From Bacteroidales bacterium (GTDB taxonomy: Bacteria > Bacteroidota > Bacteroidia > Bacteroidales > UBA932): a stretch of DNA of 64,000 bases. A program made the position numbers and the translations under genes. The DNA is taken from contig SUYQ01000005.1 of NCBI GenBank assembly GCA_015060325.1, positions 1 through 64,000 on the forward strand, written 5' to 3'. The notes beneath the pieces were generated by a model. That model saw nothing but the letters and a program-made list of their open reading frames with translations. It did not search any database and was not told where the DNA came from. How positions within the stretch are numbered: the first letter of the stretch is position 1; each line of letters starts with the position of its first letter. Positions 36,701-44,491 of the stretch are shown here, one piece after another.

Positions 36701-39309
36701 CGTCGATCGTCATCAGACATGGCAAGGATGGTGTTGACGGAGTTCCAGGCGCTGATGGCGCAGACGGTGCAGACGGCCATTCGCCTGTAGTCTCAGTCGC
36801 TCTTTATGACGATGGTGTTCTCTACTGGACGATTGACGGAAACTGGCTTCTTGATCAGCACGGCAACATGGTTCCGGCTACCGGTAAGGACGGAGCCGAC
36901 GGTTCGGATGGGGCTCCAGGCGCTCCTGGTGCAGCAGGTCAGGACGGTGTGACTCCGAAGTTCAAGATCGAGAACGGATTCTGGTATATATCATATGATA
37001 ATGGCGCTTCATGGCTCTATGTCGGGCAGGCAACCGGCGACAAGGGTGACATCGGTGAAACAGGTCCGCAAGGTCCTGCAGGTCCGACCGGTCCTCAGGG
37101 GCCTGTAGGCGAGACCGGCCCGGCTGGAGCAGACGGAGATTCAATGTTCACTGACATTGACTATACCAGCAGTCCATTGTTTGTGATCCTTACTCTCGAG
37201 GACGGAGTCACTACGATCAAGCTTCCTACGTGGGAGGCATATGAGGAATTGCAGACAATGGTGCAGAACCTCAATTCTGACGTGGCTTCATTGAAGACTA
37301 TCGTTGACGCGTGGAATGAAAATGACTATGTCAAGAGTGTGAAGGCACTTCCTGACGGATCAGGATATGAACTCGAGTTTGTCAAGAGCGGCAAGGTGAC
37401 CATCAAGCATGGCAAGGACGGTGCTCCAGGCGCTGATGGTTCTGACGGCACCGATGGCGCAGCCGGTCATTCACCGGTCATCTCAGTGGCGGCCCATACC
37501 GACGGACGACTTTACTGGACTCTTGACGGCGAATGGCTCCTTGATGGAGATGGACAGATGGTTCTTGCTGCCGGCAGGGACGGAGCTGACGGTTCGGATG
37601 GTGCAGACGGTTCGGATGGAGCTCCTGGTGCAAATGGTCAGGACGGTGTGACTCCGAAGTTCAAGATCGAGAACGGCATGTGGTATGTTTCATACGACAA
37701 CGGTTCGACATGGACAGAGGCCGGCCAGGCTACCGGCGACAAGGGTGAGACCGGAGAAACCGGTCTTCAGGGCCCTACAGGTCCGCAAGGACCTCAGGGC
37801 GAGACCGGTCCGCAGGGACCTGCAGGCGCCGACGGAGCGGATGGCGACTCAAGGTTCAAGGGCGTGGATAACTCAAGTGCGGATTATCTGATCCTCACCC
37901 TTCTTGACGGCACCGAAGTCAAACTTCCTAAATATCGTGCGTTGAAATTGAATCTCACGGGGGTAGAGAATAATGATGGCGAGTATTCTTTGGGCGTGAT
38001 CATAGGCCGTACTGCAACGTTTTCATATTCGATTGAGTCCAGTGCTGATAAACCTAAGATTTCCATATCAGCATCGAATGGCTGGATTGCAAGAATCAAC
38101 AGGACCGGCAATAAAACCGGCACCATTACTGTTACTGCTCCTGCAACATATGTTGAAAGTGATCTTGCGATTCTGGTCGCTGATGGTGACAAGACTATCA
38201 TGGAGGTTGTCACTCTCACGGATGCTACTGTATATGTGAATTCTTTGGCAATAGATCCAGCAAGCTATACGTTTGATGATGTGATAGGTGGCAAAAAGCA
38301 GCTCAATGCAATTGTGAACGGTGGTTCTGGTGCTTCAGATCCTCTGCTTACCTGGACTTCGTCTGATGAGGCCGTGGCTACTGTATCCGGAGATGGCATC
38401 GTGACATCTGTAGATGAGGGTGTGGCAACGATAACTGTCACTTCTGTCATGAATCCGGAGATCAAGGCTACATGTGAAATTGAGGTGATAGTCAGATATG
38501 CAAAAGCGAAAATCGGACAGTTCGTCACTAAGGATGGACGTGTTACGGATGAGTATGTGAAGGGAGAATCTGTGGGAATCATATATTGGTTGGGGAATCC
38601 AAGATATGGCCAAGAGGGCGACTCTTCACTTCCTGAGACTTGTACTCATGGTCTTGCAATGTACTTTATTGATGCCTGGTTTAATACGGCGCCTCAGATC
38701 AACGACTTCTGTACTTTTATACCAAGTTTTTACTATTCCTCAAAATTATATGGTTATGGCTGTGCTAACTTATGGCGAATCTGTTCAAATTCTGGTGGTG
38801 TCTTTGATGAGAAGATCAAGACTTTGAGCCGAGGATATGAATTGACCCGTGCAGCAAAGGAATATTATAATAGTGGAAACACTGATCTGGACTGCGTAGA
38901 GGCATTGGTGACAGGTAGTTATACTAATTGTTCAAATAACAATAACTTTGACCTGCCTGATCTTCCTGCTGGTGCCAGCAGCTGGTATATACCGTCATGT
39001 AAGGAATATACCCGTATGAATGAGGTGGCGGATCAGATCAATGGCATATTGACAAATTCCGGTAGTCAGCAATACTTGGACTATTATTATCTGATTGATG
39101 AAAAGGGAGTATATGGTTATGAGAGAAAGTTGGGCATTAACCACAATGGCAATAAGAAATACTATTCGACATTATGGACTGGTGCTGCAAGTGGAAGTGT
39201 AAGTACTGACAGCCATGTGACGATTACCTTGGATGGGCAGGTCAATTATTGGGATACCGCTTCCGGTGGAGATCCTGGTGACTATGTCCGCTTCATCTTC
39301 GCATTCTAA
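33712..39309 (+). CDS. Giant collagen-like modular surface lipoprotein
   Basis: This 1865-residue lipoprotein (lipobox VSC18) has a long repetitive stalk of six modules, residues about 20-1380. Each module has a coiled-coil segment (LNADV...NDYV), a KSGKVTIYHG strand, a Gly-X-Y collagen-like run (GADGAPGADG or GPQGPQG), a WTIDGEWLLD motif, and a KFKIENGMWYVSYDNG motif. Two subtypes alternate, giving three copies of a two-module unit. A Big_2/Ig-like domain (about 1511-1592) follows, and a C-terminal region of about 270 residues resembles Bacteroidales Lcl/DUF1566-type tips. Related Bacteroidetes proteins carry DUF4988/PL29-N-like modules. A terminator follows the stop. Confidence 0.85.
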   Translation: MKKIFNIILSAGLVFVSCENIYRDEIAEIHKEIDDLNARFDAFCNKTNSNIEALQTMIAALQANDYVTGIVPIIENGVEIGYQITFDKSGKVTIYHGRDGVDGTDGADGADGKDGYTPVIGVAKHTDGLYYWTLDGEWLTDADGNMIKAVGIDGADGEDGKDGADGATGATGPQGPQGEQGPQGPQGETGPQGPQGEPGKDAIAPQLKIEEGRWYISTDGGTTWEYVGEATGEDGKDGADGATGATGPQGPQGEQGPQGPAGADGKDGDSMFSDVDYTSNPDYVIITMADGVTQIILPTWSAFNALKTQVDKLNADVLALQALVYAWNENDYVRSVTPLPDGSGYILDFVKSGKVTIYHGKDGADGAPGADGSNGADGAPGADGQAPVISVAVDPETGNWCWTINGEWLLDTNGNKVVAVGKDGADGAPGADGSDGAPGADGSDGAPGVDGVTPRFKIENGMWYVSYDNGTSWELAGQATGDIGGSGSDGDTLFAGIDSSNEDFIVIALTDGRTLKFPTWSAFESLRNLCNQMNTNIASMQSIVTALQENDYVTAVTEITDNGEVIGYTIHFSKSGLVTIYHGADGKDGVDGEDGAPGAAGHSPVVSVSQDTDGVLYWTIDGEWLEVAGGNKVPVTGKDGETPKFKIENGFWYISYDNGATWEYVGQATGDKGDIGETGPQGPAGPTGPQGPSGEAGPQGPAGAGGADGDSMFSAINVADPAYVELTLADGVTKIKIPTWKSFSELEAKVQQLNADVAAMKVLVDAWNSNDYLKSMTNLADGTGYILEFAKSGKVTIYHGKNGSAGAPGADGAPGADGHSPAVSVAQDTDGRWYWTIDGEWLLDANGNKVLAAGKDGADGSDGAAGAPGADGKDGVTPKFKIDSGMWYVSYDNGTSWELAGQATGETGGSGSDGDTLFAGIDSSNPDFIVIALTDGRTLKFPTWSAFEALKTYCNTLNSNIQALQTLIDTKDYVTGVTEVVENGSVVGYRISFTKSPSIVIRHGKDGVDGVPGADGADGADGHSPVVSVALYDDGVLYWTIDGNWLLDQHGNMVPATGKDGADGSDGAPGAPGAAGQDGVTPKFKIENGFWYISYDNGASWLYVGQATGDKGDIGETGPQGPAGPTGPQGPVGETGPAGADGDSMFTDIDYTSSPLFVILTLEDGVTTIKLPTWEAYEELQTMVQNLNSDVASLKTIVDAWNENDYVKSVKALPDGSGYELEFVKSGKVTIKHGKDGAPGADGSDGTDGAAGHSPVISVAAHTDGRLYWTLDGEWLLDGDGQMVLAAGRDGADGSDGADGSDGAPGANGQDGVTPKFKIENGMWYVSYDNGSTWTEAGQATGDKGETGETGLQGPTGPQGPQGETGPQGPAGADGADGDSRFKGVDNSSADYLILTLLDGTEVKLPKYRALKLNLTGVENNDGEYSLGVIIGRTATFSYSIESSADKPKISISASNGWIARINRTGNKTGTITVTAPATYVESDLAILVADGDKTIMEVVTLTDATVYVNSLAIDPASYTFDDVIGGKKQLNAIVNGGSGASDPLLTWTSSDEAVATVSGDGIVTSVDEGVATITVTSVMNPEIKATCEIEVIVRYAKAKIGQFVTKDGRVTDEYVKGESVGIIYWLGNPRYGQEGDSSLPETCTHGLAMYFIDAWFNTAPQINDFCTFIPSFYYSSKLYGYGCANLWRICSNSGGVFDEKIKTLSRGYELTRAAKEYYNSGNTDLDCVEALVTGSYTNCSNNNNFDLPDLPAGASSWYIPSCKEYTRMNEVADQINGILTNSGSQQYLDYYYLIDEKGVYGYERKLGINHNGNKKYYSTLWTGAASGSVSTDSHVTITLDGQVNYWDTASGGDPGDYVRFIFAF

Positions 39310-39312
39310 TAT

Positions 39313-39350
39313 AAAACGGCAGCTTCGGTAATGAAACTGCCGTTTTTTTT
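39313..39350 (+). terminator. Intrinsic terminator after the collagen-like gene
   Basis: AAAACGGCAG (39313-39322) pairs with CTGCCGTTTT (39337-39346), continued by a T-run to 39350. Confidence 0.9.
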
Positions 39351-39357
39351 GTTCATA

Positions 39358-39468
39358 CCGCTTGGTTGAGTTTTCTGCATTTCTCAGCCAAGCGGTCGGT
39401 ATTTCATACCATTTTGATGTGGTTTGCCCACCGCTTGGTCGAGTTTTCCCGAAAAGTCGTCCAAGCGG
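39358..39468. repeat. Two tandem hairpins with identical CCGCTTGG/CCAAGCGG ends
   Basis: CCGCTTGG...CCAAGCGG occurs at 39358-39395 and at 39431-39468, each with a 22-nt interior and a 73-bp period. In the first the stem extends to 13 bp with one G.T pair; in the second it extends to about 18 bp with two mismatches. This is the first part of the 39310-40260 stretch, which has no convincing gene. Confidence 0.7.
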
Positions 39469-39672
39469 TTCCCTTGCTCCAAACTTTCTGGCAGTATCAC
39501 AGTAACTGCCTCTTCGGAAACATATCTGCCATCCTCCGTGCCACGTTTTTCACTGGTATCTCCTGTTTCTTGCAATACGCTTGCGACCAATCATTTAGGC
39601 AAATGTTCTGCCTTCTTCGTCATGCAGGGGGCTATGGACATCTAAAGCACTGACCTATAGCATGATAACTAT

Positions 39673-39705
39673 CAACACGGTGGGTCAAAATGACCCACCG
39701 TGTTG
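39673..39705. other. Perfect 15-bp hairpin
   Basis: CAACACGGTGGGTCA (39673-39687) pairs with TGACCCACCGTGTTG (39691-39705) over an AAA loop. No T-run follows on either strand, so it is not an obvious terminator. Confidence 0.7.
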
Positions 39706-39728
39706 GTGGCTAAGTCGCTGAATGATAG

Positions 39729-39825
39729 GGTGATATATGTCCATGCTCGATTACTGCTCCGCAGTCTGGCGTGCTAGAAAGTCACTCGTGATGACCTTGA
39801 AGCAAGGCAATGTGCATATATCGCC
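39729..39825. other. Candidate multibranched RNA structure
   Basis: GGTGATATATG (39729-39739) pairs with CATATATCGCC (39815-39825) as an 11-bp helix with one G.U. It closes at least two local hairpins: ACTGC-TCC-GCAGT (39753-39765) and CCTTG-AAG-CAAGG (39795-39807). Further hairpins follow: CCGAAG/CTTCGG (39845-39870) and TGACAA/TTGTCA (about 39883-39901). No coding frame explains it. Confidence 0.35.
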
Positions 39826-39926
39826 TCAGTTGGGCTTAGTGTGTCCGAAGGACGTTTAATATGACTTCGGGCATATTTGTGATGACAATCTGCTTTTGTC
39901 ACTATCCGTTTCTGCAAAACTTTCGT

Positions 39927-39934
39927 TATCTTTG
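39927..39934 (+). promoter_or_regulatory. -7-like element 327 bp upstream of purE
   Basis: TATCTTTG followed by C is a good TAnnTTTG match. If used, purE would have a leader of about 320 nt containing both copies of the 45-bp repeat. No -33 at the usual distance. Confidence 0.4.
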
Positions 39935-39957
39935 CAACTTGGTTTGCTTTGAGCGCT

Positions 39958-40038
39958 CTGTCATTCCGACCGAACGAAGTCTATGATACTCATAGTTCCA
40001 TAGATGTCTCGGCTCCCGTTGGTCGCTCGACATGACAG
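39958..40038. repeat. Palindromic repeat related to the TGTCATTTCGAGC family
   Basis: CTGTCAT (39958-39964) and ATGACAG (40032-40038) bound an element whose halves read TGTCATTCCGACCGAACGAAG and, inverted, CTGTCATGTCGAGCGAC. It is a diverged relative of the repeats at 9081-9166 and 26667-26695. Confidence 0.55.
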
Positions 40039-40068
40039 TGATCCGATATCCGCTTTAGGATAGGGTGA

Positions 40069-40113
40069 GCACCAGAGAAGAAAACATACAACCAACAGAT
40101 AAACGTCAGAAAA
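40069..40113 (+). repeat. 45-bp direct repeat, copy 1 (purE leader)
   Basis: The unit starts GCACCAGAGAAGAAAACATA and ends GTCAGAAAA. It is identical to 40215-40259, which directly abuts the purE ATG. Between the copies lies about 100 bp with the palindrome TCCTTTCCC-CGAG-GGGAAAGGA. Confidence 0.9.
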
Positions 40114-40214
40114 CGTTTGAGCGGAGCGATGGTAAGTCCTTTCCCCGAGGGAAAGGATTTAGGAAAGGGGTAACGTTGAAATATTTTCATATTTCATCAC
40201 GACCTTGTACCGAA

Positions 40215-40259
40215 GCACCAGAGAAGAAAACATACAACCAACAGATAAACGTCAGAAAA
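40215..40259 (+). repeat. 45-bp direct repeat, copy 2, abutting purE
   Basis: Exact copy of 40069-40113, ending one base before the purE ATG. It supplies the A-rich translation-initiation region. Confidence 0.9.
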
Positions 40260-40260
40260 T

Positions 40261-40728
40261 ATGAAAGTAGCGGTAATCATGGGCTCGACCAGCGACCTTG
40301 ACATCATGTCGCAGGCGATCACAGTCCTCGAAGACCTCGGAGTAGAGGTTGTCAAGAAAGTAATCAGCGCACACAGGACTCCTGACCTCATGTGCGAGTT
40401 TGCAAAATCAGCGAAGGCGAACGGCATCGGAGCAATCATCGCCGGAGCGGGCGGAGCTGCCCATGTGGCAGGCGTCGTAGCAGGCATGACCACAGTGCCG
40501 GTGATCGGAGTCCCTATCCAGACCAAGGCTCTCGGCGGCATGGATTCGCTTCTTTCAATAGTGCAGATGCCTGCAGGAATTCCGGTAGCCACAATGGCCA
40601 TCAACGGAGCCAAGAACGCCGGCCTTTTTGCAGCACAGATCCTTGCCCTGACAGATGCTGACCTTTCGGCAAGACTTGACGAGTTCAGAAGACAGCAGAC
40701 ACAGAAAGTTCTAGACGCAACAATCTAA
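40261..40728 (+). CDS. purE: N5-carboxyaminoimidazole ribonucleotide mutase
   Basis: This 155-residue class I PurE converts N5-CAIR to CAIR in purine synthesis. The sequence holds [26 protein letters not shown] and the class I ending [18 protein letters not shown]. Length is typical (about 160). No purK is seen in the window. purL follows after 3 bp. Confidence 0.95.
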   Translation: MKVAVIMGSTSDLDIMSQAITVLEDLGVEVVKKVISAHRTPDLMCEFAKSAKANGIGAIIAGAGGAAHVAGVVAGMTTVPVIGVPIQTKALGGMDSLLSIVQMPAGIPVATMAINGAKNAGLFAAQILALTDADLSARLDEFRRQQTQKVLDATI

Positions 40729-40731
40729 CAT

Positions 40732-43700
40732 ATGAACAACTATCGCATTTTCGTAGAAAAGTACCCTGAATTTCAGGTGGAGGCACGCAGCCTTCTGAGC
40801 GAGCTGAATGAGAATCTTCAGCTCAGTCTCGGATCGCTGCGTCTGCTTAATGTGTACGACCTCTTCGGTTTCTCGGAGGAACTCCTCGAGAAGAGCCGCT
40901 ACAGCGTGTTCGGAGAGATCGTTACAGACAGCGTGACTGATGAGTGTGACCTCTCAGGAGCTAAATACATCGCCGTGGAGTACCTTCCAGGCCAGTTTGA
41001 CCAGCGCGCGGCATCGGCTGTAGACTGCGTGCGCCTCATCGATCCTTCGGCAAAGGTGAGCATCAAGAGCTCGAAGCTCATAATCCTCCCTGCCGACACG
41101 ACTGAAGAGGTAATAGCCAGAATCAAGAAATATTACATCAATGCAGTGGAGTCTCGTGAGAAGGACCTCGCGAAGCTTACAGCCCTGGAGCAGCCGGAGG
41201 TTGCGCCTGTGCCTGTGCTTGAGGGACTCACAGCGCTGACAGAGGAAGAGCTTGCTCCATATTGCAGGAAGATGGGCCTTGCAATGAATGCAGACGACCT
41301 TCGTGAGGTCGTGAAGTATTTCAAGGCTGAAGGCCGCGATCCATATGAGACTGAGCTCCGTATCCTCGATACATATTGGAGTGACCACTGCCGTCATACC
41401 ACATTCACTACAGAGCTTGAGGATATCAATGTCGAGGATTCGTTCCTTAAGGAAGAGATCGACGGTACCCTCAATCTGTACATGAAGATCCGAAAGGAAC
41501 TTGGCCGCGAGCACAAGGGCCTGAACCTTATGGACATGGCCACGGTAGGCGCCCGTTACCTCAAGGCAAAGGGCCTTCTGGACGACATGGAGGTCAGCGA
41601 AGAGAACAATGCATGCAGCATATATGTAGATGTAGACATCGTTGACGACGAGGGAGAGATGACCACAGAGAAGTGGCTCCTTCAGTTCAAGAACGAGACA
41701 CATAACCACCCGACAGAGATCGAGCCGTTCGGCGGAGCGGCAACCTGTCTCGGCGGTGCCATCCGCGACCCGCTTTCAGGCCGTGCATATGTATACCAGG
41801 CAATGCGCGTGACAGGAGCGGGAGATATCTATCTGCCTGTGGCTGACACTATTCCAGGCAAGCTGCCTCAGAGCATCATCAGCCGCAAGGCCGCTCATGG
41901 CTATTCAAGCTATGGCAACCAGATCGGTCTTGCTACAACTCATGTGCGTGAGATCTACCATGAGGGATATGTGGCAAAACGCCTCGAGGTGGGTGCTGTC
42001 GTAGGAGCCGTGAAGGCTGACAGCGTACGCCGCGAGAGCCCGACACCGGGCGATGTGGTCCTCCTCCTCGGAGGCCGCACAGGACGCGACGGAGTCGGCG
42101 GAGCGACAGGCTCGTCAAAGGAGCACACCGAGGAGTCTCTCGAGACCTGCGGAAGTGAGGTGCAGAAGGGAAATGCTCCTGAGGAGAGAAAGCTCCAGAG
42201 GCTTTTCCGCCGTCCTGAGGTGACAAAGCTCATCAAGAAGTCGAATGACTTCGGAGCCGGCGGAGTCAGCGTTGCGATCGGCGAGCTGACCGACGGTCTT
42301 GACATCTACCTAGACAGGGTTCCGGTGAAATATAACGGACTCAACTCTACAGAACTGGCTATCAGCGAGTCTCAGGAGCGTATGTCTGTCGTTATCGAGG
42401 CAAAGGACAAGGAGGCCATGATGGCATATTGCGCAAGCGAGAATGTCGAGGTCACTCATGTTGCGGATGTCACCGACAGAGGTCGCATGCGCATGTTCCA
42501 GGGCGACAGGATGGTGGTAGACCTTTCAAGAGAGTTCATCGACAGCGCCGGAGCGAAGCATTATGCAAAGGCGACGGTTGGCGCTGTGGAGCAGAAGAAT
42601 CCGTTCGAGCGCGAAGTTCCGGGTGACAACCTCCGCGACAAGGTGTTCCACAACCTCCAGGATCCTAACGTGACTTCACAGAAGGGTCTCATCGAAATGT
42701 TCGACTCTACGATCGGACGTTCGACAGTCCTCATGCCGTTCGGAGGTATGCTTCAGACAACAGAGACCCAGGTTTCCGTACAGAAGCTTCCGACAGACGG
42801 ATATACAGATACGGCGTCAATCATGGCATTCGGATACAACCCGTTCATAGCAAGCTGGAGCCCATACCACGGAGCGGCATATGCAGTGGTCGAGGCTTGT
42901 GCCAAGGTCGTTGCGGCCGGTGCTTCATATGAGAAGATGCGTTTCTCATACCAGGAGTATTTCGAGCGCATGACAGACCGCAAGTCATGGGGCAAGCCGC
43001 TTTCAGCGCTCCTCGGAGCACTGAAGATGCAGGTGGAGTTCGGTCTTCCGTCAATCGGAGGAAAGGACTCTATGAGCGGAACATTCGAGAATATCAACGT
43101 GCCGCCTATGCTCATGGCCTTCGGTATAACTACGGTCGATGCAGGCCAGGTGATTTCTCCTGAACTCAAGTATGAAGGCAACAAGCTCTATCTCATACGC
43201 CATACTCCGCTCGCGAACCATATGCCTGACGTAGGACAGCTCAAGGCCAACTGGAACTACATCCACGAGCAGATCCAGGCAGAGAACATCGTTTCAGGAT
43301 ATGCTCTCGGATTCGGCGGTCTTGCTGAAGCAATCTGCAAGATGTCGTTTGGCAACGGCCTTGATGCAAAGATCAAGTATGACGAGAAGGAACTCTTCAA
43401 CTATGGTTACGGTTCCATCCTCGTCGAGGCGGAAGACGAGCTTGACTGGCCGAACGCTATCCTCATCGGAGAAGTTACGGACGGCGAGGAGAGCGAGCTC
43501 ACCATCAACGGCAAGAAGTTCGACATCTTCGAGCTCATGGCTGTGAACGGAGCGAAGTTCGCCGAGGTCTATCCTGACACTGCGGAGGCATATCACAAGA
43601 AGCTTGTTCCTGCCGGAATGCAGGGAGTGAAGCCTCTCAAGGTCAAGAGATCCGAGATGAAATATAAGGGCGAGCCTGTGGAGAAGCCTATAGCTTATCT

Positions 43701-44490
43701 GCCGGTCTTCCCTGGTACAAACTGTGACTATGATTCAGCGAAGGCATGGCGCAATGCCGGAGCGGAAGTGCGCATGAGCGTGTTCTGTAACCTGACTGAA
43801 GACGACATCTTCAGGTCTATCGCTGAAATGAAGAAGAATATCGACGAGTGTCATATCCTCATGCTCTGCGGTGGATTCTCTGCAGGAGACGAGCCGGACG
43901 GAAGCGGCAAGTTCATTGCCAATGTCCTGAACAACAAGGATATAGCAGAGGCTATCCATGCTCTTATCGATCGCGGCGGCCTCATCCTCGGCATCTGCAA
44001 TGGATTCCAGGCTCTCGTGAAGTCGGGACTCCTCCCATACGGACGCCTCGGTCAGGTGACAAAGGACAGTCCGACACTCTTCCGCAATGACATCAACCGT
44101 CACATCTCACAGATGGTGACGACTCGTGTCGCGACCACGAATTCTCCATGGCTCAAGGACTTCGCCATCGGTGACCTCCATACTATCGCAGTGAGCCACG
44201 GCGAGGGTAAGTTTGTCGTGAATGAGGAGCTTGCGAAGGAACTCTTCGCTAACGGTCAGGTAGCGTTCCAGTATGTGGATCCTCTCGAGGAGGAGCCTAC
44301 TATGGAGTCTCCATACAATCCGAACGGATCATATTATGCGATCGAGGGTATCATCAGCCGCAACGGTCAGATCCTCGGAAAGATGGGACATACCGAGCGT
44401 TTCGAGGAGAATCTCTTCAAGAATATTGACGACGATACCCGCGAGCAGCCATTGTTCCATAATGCAGTAGAATACTTTAGAGGTGAATAG
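40732..44490 (+). CDS. purL: Phosphoribosylformylglycinamidine synthase, single-chain type
   Basis: This 1252-residue enzyme makes FGAM from FGAR, ATP and glutamine. It is the large PurL form with fused domains: an N-terminal PurS-like part, the FGAM synthetase core (HNHPTEIEPFGGAATCLGG near 320, repeated AIRS-like halves), and a C-terminal class I glutamine amidotransferase (from about 1000: PVFPGTNCDYDSAKAWR, nucleophile in LGICNGFQ). It is followed by purF in the same operon. Confidence 0.96.
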   Translation: MNNYRIFVEKYPEFQVEARSLLSELNENLQLSLGSLRLLNVYDLFGFSEELLEKSRYSVFGEIVTDSVTDECDLSGAKYIAVEYLPGQFDQRAASAVDCVRLIDPSAKVSIKSSKLIILPADTTEEVIARIKKYYINAVESREKDLAKLTALEQPEVAPVPVLEGLTALTEEELAPYCRKMGLAMNADDLREVVKYFKAEGRDPYETELRILDTYWSDHCRHTTFTTELEDINVEDSFLKEEIDGTLNLYMKIRKELGREHKGLNLMDMATVGARYLKAKGLLDDMEVSEENNACSIYVDVDIVDDEGEMTTEKWLLQFKNETHNHPTEIEPFGGAATCLGGAIRDPLSGRAYVYQAMRVTGAGDIYLPVADTIPGKLPQSIISRKAAHGYSSYGNQIGLATTHVREIYHEGYVAKRLEVGAVVGAVKADSVRRESPTPGDVVLLLGGRTGRDGVGGATGSSKEHTEESLETCGSEVQKGNAPEERKLQRLFRRPEVTKLIKKSNDFGAGGVSVAIGELTDGLDIYLDRVPVKYNGLNSTELAISESQERMSVVIEAKDKEAMMAYCASENVEVTHVADVTDRGRMRMFQGDRMVVDLSREFIDSAGAKHYAKATVGAVEQKNPFEREVPGDNLRDKVFHNLQDPNVTSQKGLIEMFDSTIGRSTVLMPFGGMLQTTETQVSVQKLPTDGYTDTASIMAFGYNPFIASWSPYHGAAYAVVEACAKVVAAGASYEKMRFSYQEYFERMTDRKSWGKPLSALLGALKMQVEFGLPSIGGKDSMSGTFENINVPPMLMAFGITTVDAGQVISPELKYEGNKLYLIRHTPLANHMPDVGQLKANWNYIHEQIQAENIVSGYALGFGGLAEAICKMSFGNGLDAKIKYDEKELFNYGYGSILVEAEDELDWPNAILIGEVTDGEESELTINGKKFDIFELMAVNGAKFAEVYPDTAEAYHKKLVPAGMQGVKPLKVKRSEMKYKGEPVEKPIAYLPVFPGTNCDYDSAKAWRNAGAEVRMSVFCNLTEDDIFRSIAEMKKNIDECHILMLCGGFSAGDEPDGSGKFIANVLNNKDIAEAIHALIDRGGLILGICNGFQALVKSGLLPYGRLGQVTKDSPTLFRNDINRHISQMVTTRVATTNSPWLKDFAIGDLHTIAVSHGEGKFVVNEELAKELFANGQVAFQYVDPLEEEPTMESPYNPNGSYYAIEGIISRNGQILGKMGHTERFEENLFKNIDDDTREQPLFHNAVEYFRGE

Positions 44491-44491
44491 T

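Noticed and set aside
33712..39309. CRISPR-like periodic repeats in the collagen-like gene
   Set aside because: The repeats are coding Gly-X-Y units in one open frame, not spacers separated by identical repeats.
39366..39653. ORFs on both strands in the hairpin region after the collagen-like gene
   Set aside because: The minus frame (after an in-frame TGA at 39591-39593) and the plus frame both look arbitrary. A decayed gene is possible but I cannot support one.
39673..39705. 15-bp hairpin as an intrinsic terminator
   Set aside because: There is no T-run on either strand and no gene directly upstream needing one.
40065..40301. 78-codon ORF covering the purE leader
   Set aside because: It only translates the 45-bp direct repeat twice and overlaps purE.
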